DNA of 7,552 nt. Source: Anaerolineales bacterium. Lineage in GTDB: Bacteria; Chloroflexota; Anaerolineae; Anaerolineales; UBA4823. A program made the translations under genes and the position numbers. Position 1 is the first letter of the stretch. Every line of letters begins with the position of its first letter. The stretch is taken from NCBI GenBank assembly GCA_028687395.1, contig JAQUAE010000077.1, positions 1 to 7,552 on the forward strand, written 5' to 3'. Below the pieces are notes generated by a model, which worked only from the letters and a program-made list of their open reading frames with translations, was not told the origin of the DNA and searched no databases. Below are positions 5,216 to 7,552 of the stretch, piece after piece.

Positions 5216-6814
5216 TTGAATGCGTCGCAGCGGTCTGTGAGACTCTCCGAGTTGGTGGCGGCCCTGACAGGGAAGGTCGCCATCCGGGCAGGCGAAGATT
5301 CCGGGGAGGTCGTGGTCCACGGAATCGCCTACGATTCACGGCAGGTGGGAGAAGGCACCCTGTTCGTTGCCCTGCCCGGTAGCCAGCGTGATGGCCACAG
5401 CTACATCCACACCGCCGTACAGCGCGGCGCGGCGGCGGTGGTCGGCCAGCAGCCGGCGCCTGATTTGCCTGTCCCCTACGTGCAAACTACGGACAGCCGG
5501 CAAGCCCTGGCGGAGCTCTCGGCGGCATTCTACGGTTTTCCCGCCCGGCACCTGACCGTTATCGGGGTAACCGGGACGGATGGCAAGACGACTACCTCCA
5601 CACTGATCTACGCCACCTTGCGCGCTGCCGGGCTGCGCGCCGGGATGATCACCACCGTCGACGCTCGCATTGGCGACCAATCCCTGGATACTGGCTTCCA
5701 CGTGACCACGCCGGAAGCACCCGACGTGCAGAATTACCTCCACCAAATGGCTTACGGCTTGCCTGAGCCGCTCACCCACGTGGTCATCGAGAGCACTTCC
5801 CACGGATTGGCGCAGAAGCGCGTGGCAGCTTGCGATTTCGACATCGGCGTGGTGACTAACATCACCCACGAGCACCTGGATTTTCATGGCGACTATCAGG
5901 CTTATCGCGAGGCTAAAGCCACCCTTTTCAAGTACCTGGCGGTCACCCCAGCCAAGCGCCATTCCCCGCCGCGCCTGGCAGTGCTCAACCGAGATGATGG
6001 TTCTTACGCATACCTGGCTGAGCTGACCGCGGGCTTATCTTCTGCCGTGCCGCAGGTTTCTTATGGCGTCCATCCGCAGGCGCAGGTACGTGCCGAGGGG
6101 GTGCGCGCCACAGAAAAAGGCTTAAGCTTCACTGTGGTGACAGAAGAGGAGACGTTCCAGGTGATCAGCCCACTGCTCGGAGCGTACAACGTCTCCAATT
6201 TATTGGCGGCCGTCGCCTGCAGCCTTATCGGGTTGGGACTCCCGCTGGAAGCTATTCAGCAAGGCATCAGTGACGTGCAGGGGATTTCCGGGCGCATGGA
6301 GCGCCTGGATCTGGGGCAGCCCTTCATCGCCATCGTCGATTTTGCCCACACACCCAACGCCCTGCGCCAGGCGCTGCTGGCCGTGCGCGCCGTTACACCC
6401 GGGCGCCTGATCGCTGTATTTGGCTCGGCGGGTTTGCGTGACCGCCAGAAGCGGCGCATGATGGCCGAAGTTTCTATCCAGCTCGCCGATGTCTCCATTT
6501 TTACTGCCGAAGACCCGCGCACGGAATCGCTGGACCAGATCCTGGCGGAGATGGCGGTTGGGGCACAGGCTGCGGGAGGATCGCAAGGCGAGAATTATCA
6601 CCTGGTGCCCGATCGCCGGGAGGCGATTCGCGTCGCAGTGCGCATGGCTCAGCCAGGCGACCTGGTGCTGGTCAGCGGCAAGGGGCACGAGCAATCGATG
6701 TGTTTCGGCGAAGTGGAATACCCCTGGGACGACCGCATCGCCACGCGGGCGGCATTAGCCGAGCTGCTGGGGGCGCCAGGCCCACAGATGCCCTACCTGC
6801 CTGAGAGCTGGTAA
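5216..6814 (+). CDS. murE: MurE-family UDP-MurNAc-tripeptide synthetase
   Basis: Cytoplasmic ATP-dependent Mur ligase that adds the third amino acid (a diamino acid) to UDP-MurNAc-L-Ala-D-Glu in peptidoglycan synthesis. It is 532 aa, somewhat longer than the usual 480-500. The three Mur domains are visible: an N-terminal UDP-binding domain with YDSRQVGEGTLFVALPG (39-55), a central ATPase domain with P-loop GTDGKTT (120-126), TTPE (164-167), ESTSHG (192-197), NITHEHLDFHG (215-225) and the lysine normally carbamylated, K234 in AKATLF, and a C-terminal domain with VDFAHTPNALRQAL, FGSAGLRDRQKR, EDPR (432-435) and SGKGHE (487-492). Several signatures differ from the norm: GTDGK for GTNGK, EDPR for DNPR, THEH for TRDH. 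The substrate diamino acid is therefore uncertain: DAP, ornithine and lysine are all possible. The gene stands alone, outside any dcw cluster. A MurE-like ligase with another substrate is less likely. Confidence 0.87.
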   Translation: MNASQRSVRLSELVAALTGKVAIRAGEDSGEVVVHGIAYDSRQVGEGTLFVALPGSQRDGHSYIHTAVQRGAAAVVGQQPAPDLPVPYVQTTDSRQALAELSAAFYGFPARHLTVIGVTGTDGKTTTSTLIYATLRAAGLRAGMITTVDARIGDQSLDTGFHVTTPEAPDVQNYLHQMAYGLPEPLTHVVIESTSHGLAQKRVAACDFDIGVVTNITHEHLDFHGDYQAYREAKATLFKYLAVTPAKRHSPPRLAVLNRDDGSYAYLAELTAGLSSAVPQVSYGVHPQAQVRAEGVRATEKGLSFTVVTEEETFQVISPLLGAYNVSNLLAAVACSLIGLGLPLEAIQQGISDVQGISGRMERLDLGQPFIAIVDFAHTPNALRQALLAVRAVTPGRLIAVFGSAGLRDRQKRRMMAEVSIQLADVSIFTAEDPRTESLDQILAEMAVGAQAAGGSQGENYHLVPDRREAIRVAVRMAQPGDLVLVSGKGHEQSMCFGEVEYPWDDRIATRAALAELLGAPGPQMPYLPESW

Positions 6815-6860
6815 TCTCTGCTTCAAAGAAGATCAAGGCCAGGGAGGCAGTTGGCCAGCT

Positions 6861-6975
6861 ACAGTTCCTTCGAACGGGAGGCGCAAGCGACGACAGTCCT
6901 TTCGCTGCGCTCAGAGCAGGCGCCCTATTGCCGTACTGCGGGGGTGTCCAAATAGAAGTGTAGCCGGGAGGCGAA
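6861..6975. repeat. candidate dispersed intergenic repeat
   Basis: The segment has an imperfect hairpin (GCGCAAGCGA at 6881-6890 against TCGCTGCGC at 6902-6910, one base bulged) and two copies of CGGGAGGCG about 90 bases apart, flanking it. On the - strand it would encode strings such as ALSAAKGLSS, of a kind often seen as spurious peptides from dispersed repeats in environmental genomes. The repeat status is inferred; a genome-wide copy count is needed. Confidence 0.35.
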
Positions 6976-6979
6976 GCAG

Positions 6980-7020
6980 GCGAAAAGAAAAACAACCCTT
7001 ACCGGGAGGTAAGGGTTGTT
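6980..7020 (-). terminator. intrinsic terminator of pnp
   Basis: A perfect 12-bp stem (AACAACCCTTAC at 6991-7002 and GTAAGGGTTGTT at 7009-7020) has a 6-base loop. Read on the - strand it is followed by TTTCTTTTCG, which with the stem end gives a U-rich tail. On the + strand no T tract follows, so it acts chiefly for pnp, whose stop lies 20 bases upstream of it. It may only weakly stop murE transcripts. Confidence 0.88.
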
Positions 7021-7040
7021 GCTTGAACTCATCAGGTGGG

Positions 7041-7552
7041 CTAGTGCCGCGAATGGCCGCCCTCGGAGCGGCTGTCCGGTCGGTGCCCGTGGTCCCGCCT
7101 GCCGCCACCCGACCTGGGGCCGGCGTTCCTGCGGTCGCGTTGCTGGGCTTCCTCGGCTGTCCAGCCTTCCAGCACAGCCAGCCGGGAGAGGCGGATTTTC
7201 CCCTGCGGGTCGATGTCGGTGACCATCACGGTGATCTCGTCTCCCATGGTCACGATGTCTTCCACCTTGTTCACCCGTTCGGTGTCCAGTTGCGAGATGT
7301 GCACCATGCCATCTACGTTGGGCAGGATTTCGACGAAAGCTCCAAAGTCGGTGATGCGCACCACCTTGCCGGTGTAGATTCTGCCGATCATGGGGGTTTC
7401 GGTCAGGGCTTCGACGCGTTCGACAGCGGCGCGAGCGCTCTCGCCATCTGTGGCGGCGATGTACACCGAGCCGTCCTCACCGATGTCGATCTTGGTGCTG
7501 GTTTCTTCCTGGATGCTGCGGATGGTCTTGCCACCCGGGCCGATCACCGCGC
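7041..7552 (-). CDS. pnp: polyribonucleotide nucleotidyltransferase (PNPase), C-terminal part
   Basis: PNPase degrades RNA 3'-to-5' by phosphorolysis and works in mRNA turnover, often in a degradosome. Only the last 170 residues or so lie in the window; the frame is open to the right edge and both RNase PH domains are outside. Visible first is the KH RNA-binding domain with the GxxG loop in AVIGPGGKTIRSIQEE and TKIDIGEDGSVYIA, then the S1 domain with GRIYTGKVVRITDFGAFVEI, DGMVHISQLDTERV and QGKIRLSRLAVLEG. The order KH then S1 at the C-terminus is typical of PNPase. The last 35 residues are rich in Arg, Gly, Asp and His (RSGGGRRDHGHRPDSRSEGG), a disordered basic tail that could add RNA contact. 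It converges with murE and ends in a strong terminator. Confidence 0.95.
   Translation of the reverse strand, partial: AVIGPGGKTIRSIQEETSTKIDIGEDGSVYIAATDGESARAAVERVEALTETPMIGRIYTGKVVRITDFGAFVEILPNVDGMVHISQLDTERVNKVEDIVTMGDEITVMVTDIDPQGKIRLSRLAVLEGWTAEEAQQRDRRNAGPRSGGGRRDHGHRPDSRSEGGHSRH

Larger units (their letters stand above)
6815..7040. other. convergent murE/pnp intergenic region with repeat-like sequence
   Basis: This 226-base non-coding stretch lies between the converging murE and pnp genes. The pnp terminator occupies its right end. Its middle holds near-duplicate short motifs: CGGGAGGCG at 6875-6883 and 6965-6973, and ACAGTTCCTTCG (6861-6872) against ACAGTCCTTTCG (6893-6904). No gene, tRNA or clear terminator for murE is seen on the + strand. 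Confidence 0.6.

Noticed and set aside
5336..5962. Open frame of 208 codons on the - strand inside murE
   Set aside because: Antisense to the MurE ATPase domain, with no family features of its own.
6672..6995. Open frame of 107 codons on the - strand across the murE end and the intergenic gap
   Set aside because: It runs antisense into murE and its peptide looks repeat-derived; no plausible ribosome binding site.
1..7552. CRISPR array, tRNA, rRNA, transposase or defence genes
   Set aside because: No regularly spaced repeats, cloverleaf or corresponding protein motifs were found on either strand.

Overview
The window reads as core energy-metabolism and housekeeping DNA from a GC-rich bacterium, most likely a Chloroflexota member of the Anaerolineae type. 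That placement is inferred from the gene order, the style of the NuoM, ATP synthase b and MurE proteins, and the frequent GTG and TTG starts. No rRNA or other marker gene is present to prove it.

Layout, left to right on the + strand: the 3' part of nuoM (1-1115) and all of nuoN (1116-2570), the end of a respiratory complex I operon. After an 80-base gap with a strong sigma70-type promoter, an ATP synthase Fo operon follows: a small AtpZ/AtpI-family membrane protein (2651-2953), atpB (subunit a, 2950-3960), atpE (subunit c, 4006-4260) and an atpF whose product is subunit b fused to the C-terminal domain of delta (4281-5018). A strong intrinsic terminator at 5076-5108 closes this operon, so the F1 genes (alpha, gamma, beta, epsilon) are not here. 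A perfect 11-bp inverted repeat (5119-5156) lies between the terminator and a stand-alone murE-family gene (5216-6814). A 226-base convergent intergenic region holds repeat-like sequence and a terminator pointing left. The window ends inside pnp, read on the - strand (7041-7552, C-terminal part only).

Together, complex I subunits M and N move protons outward and the Fo sector (a, c ring, b-delta stalk) returns them to drive ATP synthesis. The c subunit looks proton-specific. MurE adds the third residue to the peptidoglycan stem peptide and PNPase degrades RNA; neither is obviously linked to the energy genes.

I see no mobile-element gene, CRISPR array, tRNA or defence system. The points most worth a second look are: (1) NuoM carries leucine where the conserved proton-pathway lysine of TM7 (K234 in E. 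coli) should be; (2) the b-delta fusion lacks the delta N-terminal domain; (3) the Fo operon is split from F1; (4) the Fo promoter is so close to the first ATG that the mRNA is probably leaderless; (5) MurE has EDPR in place of the DNPR signature.
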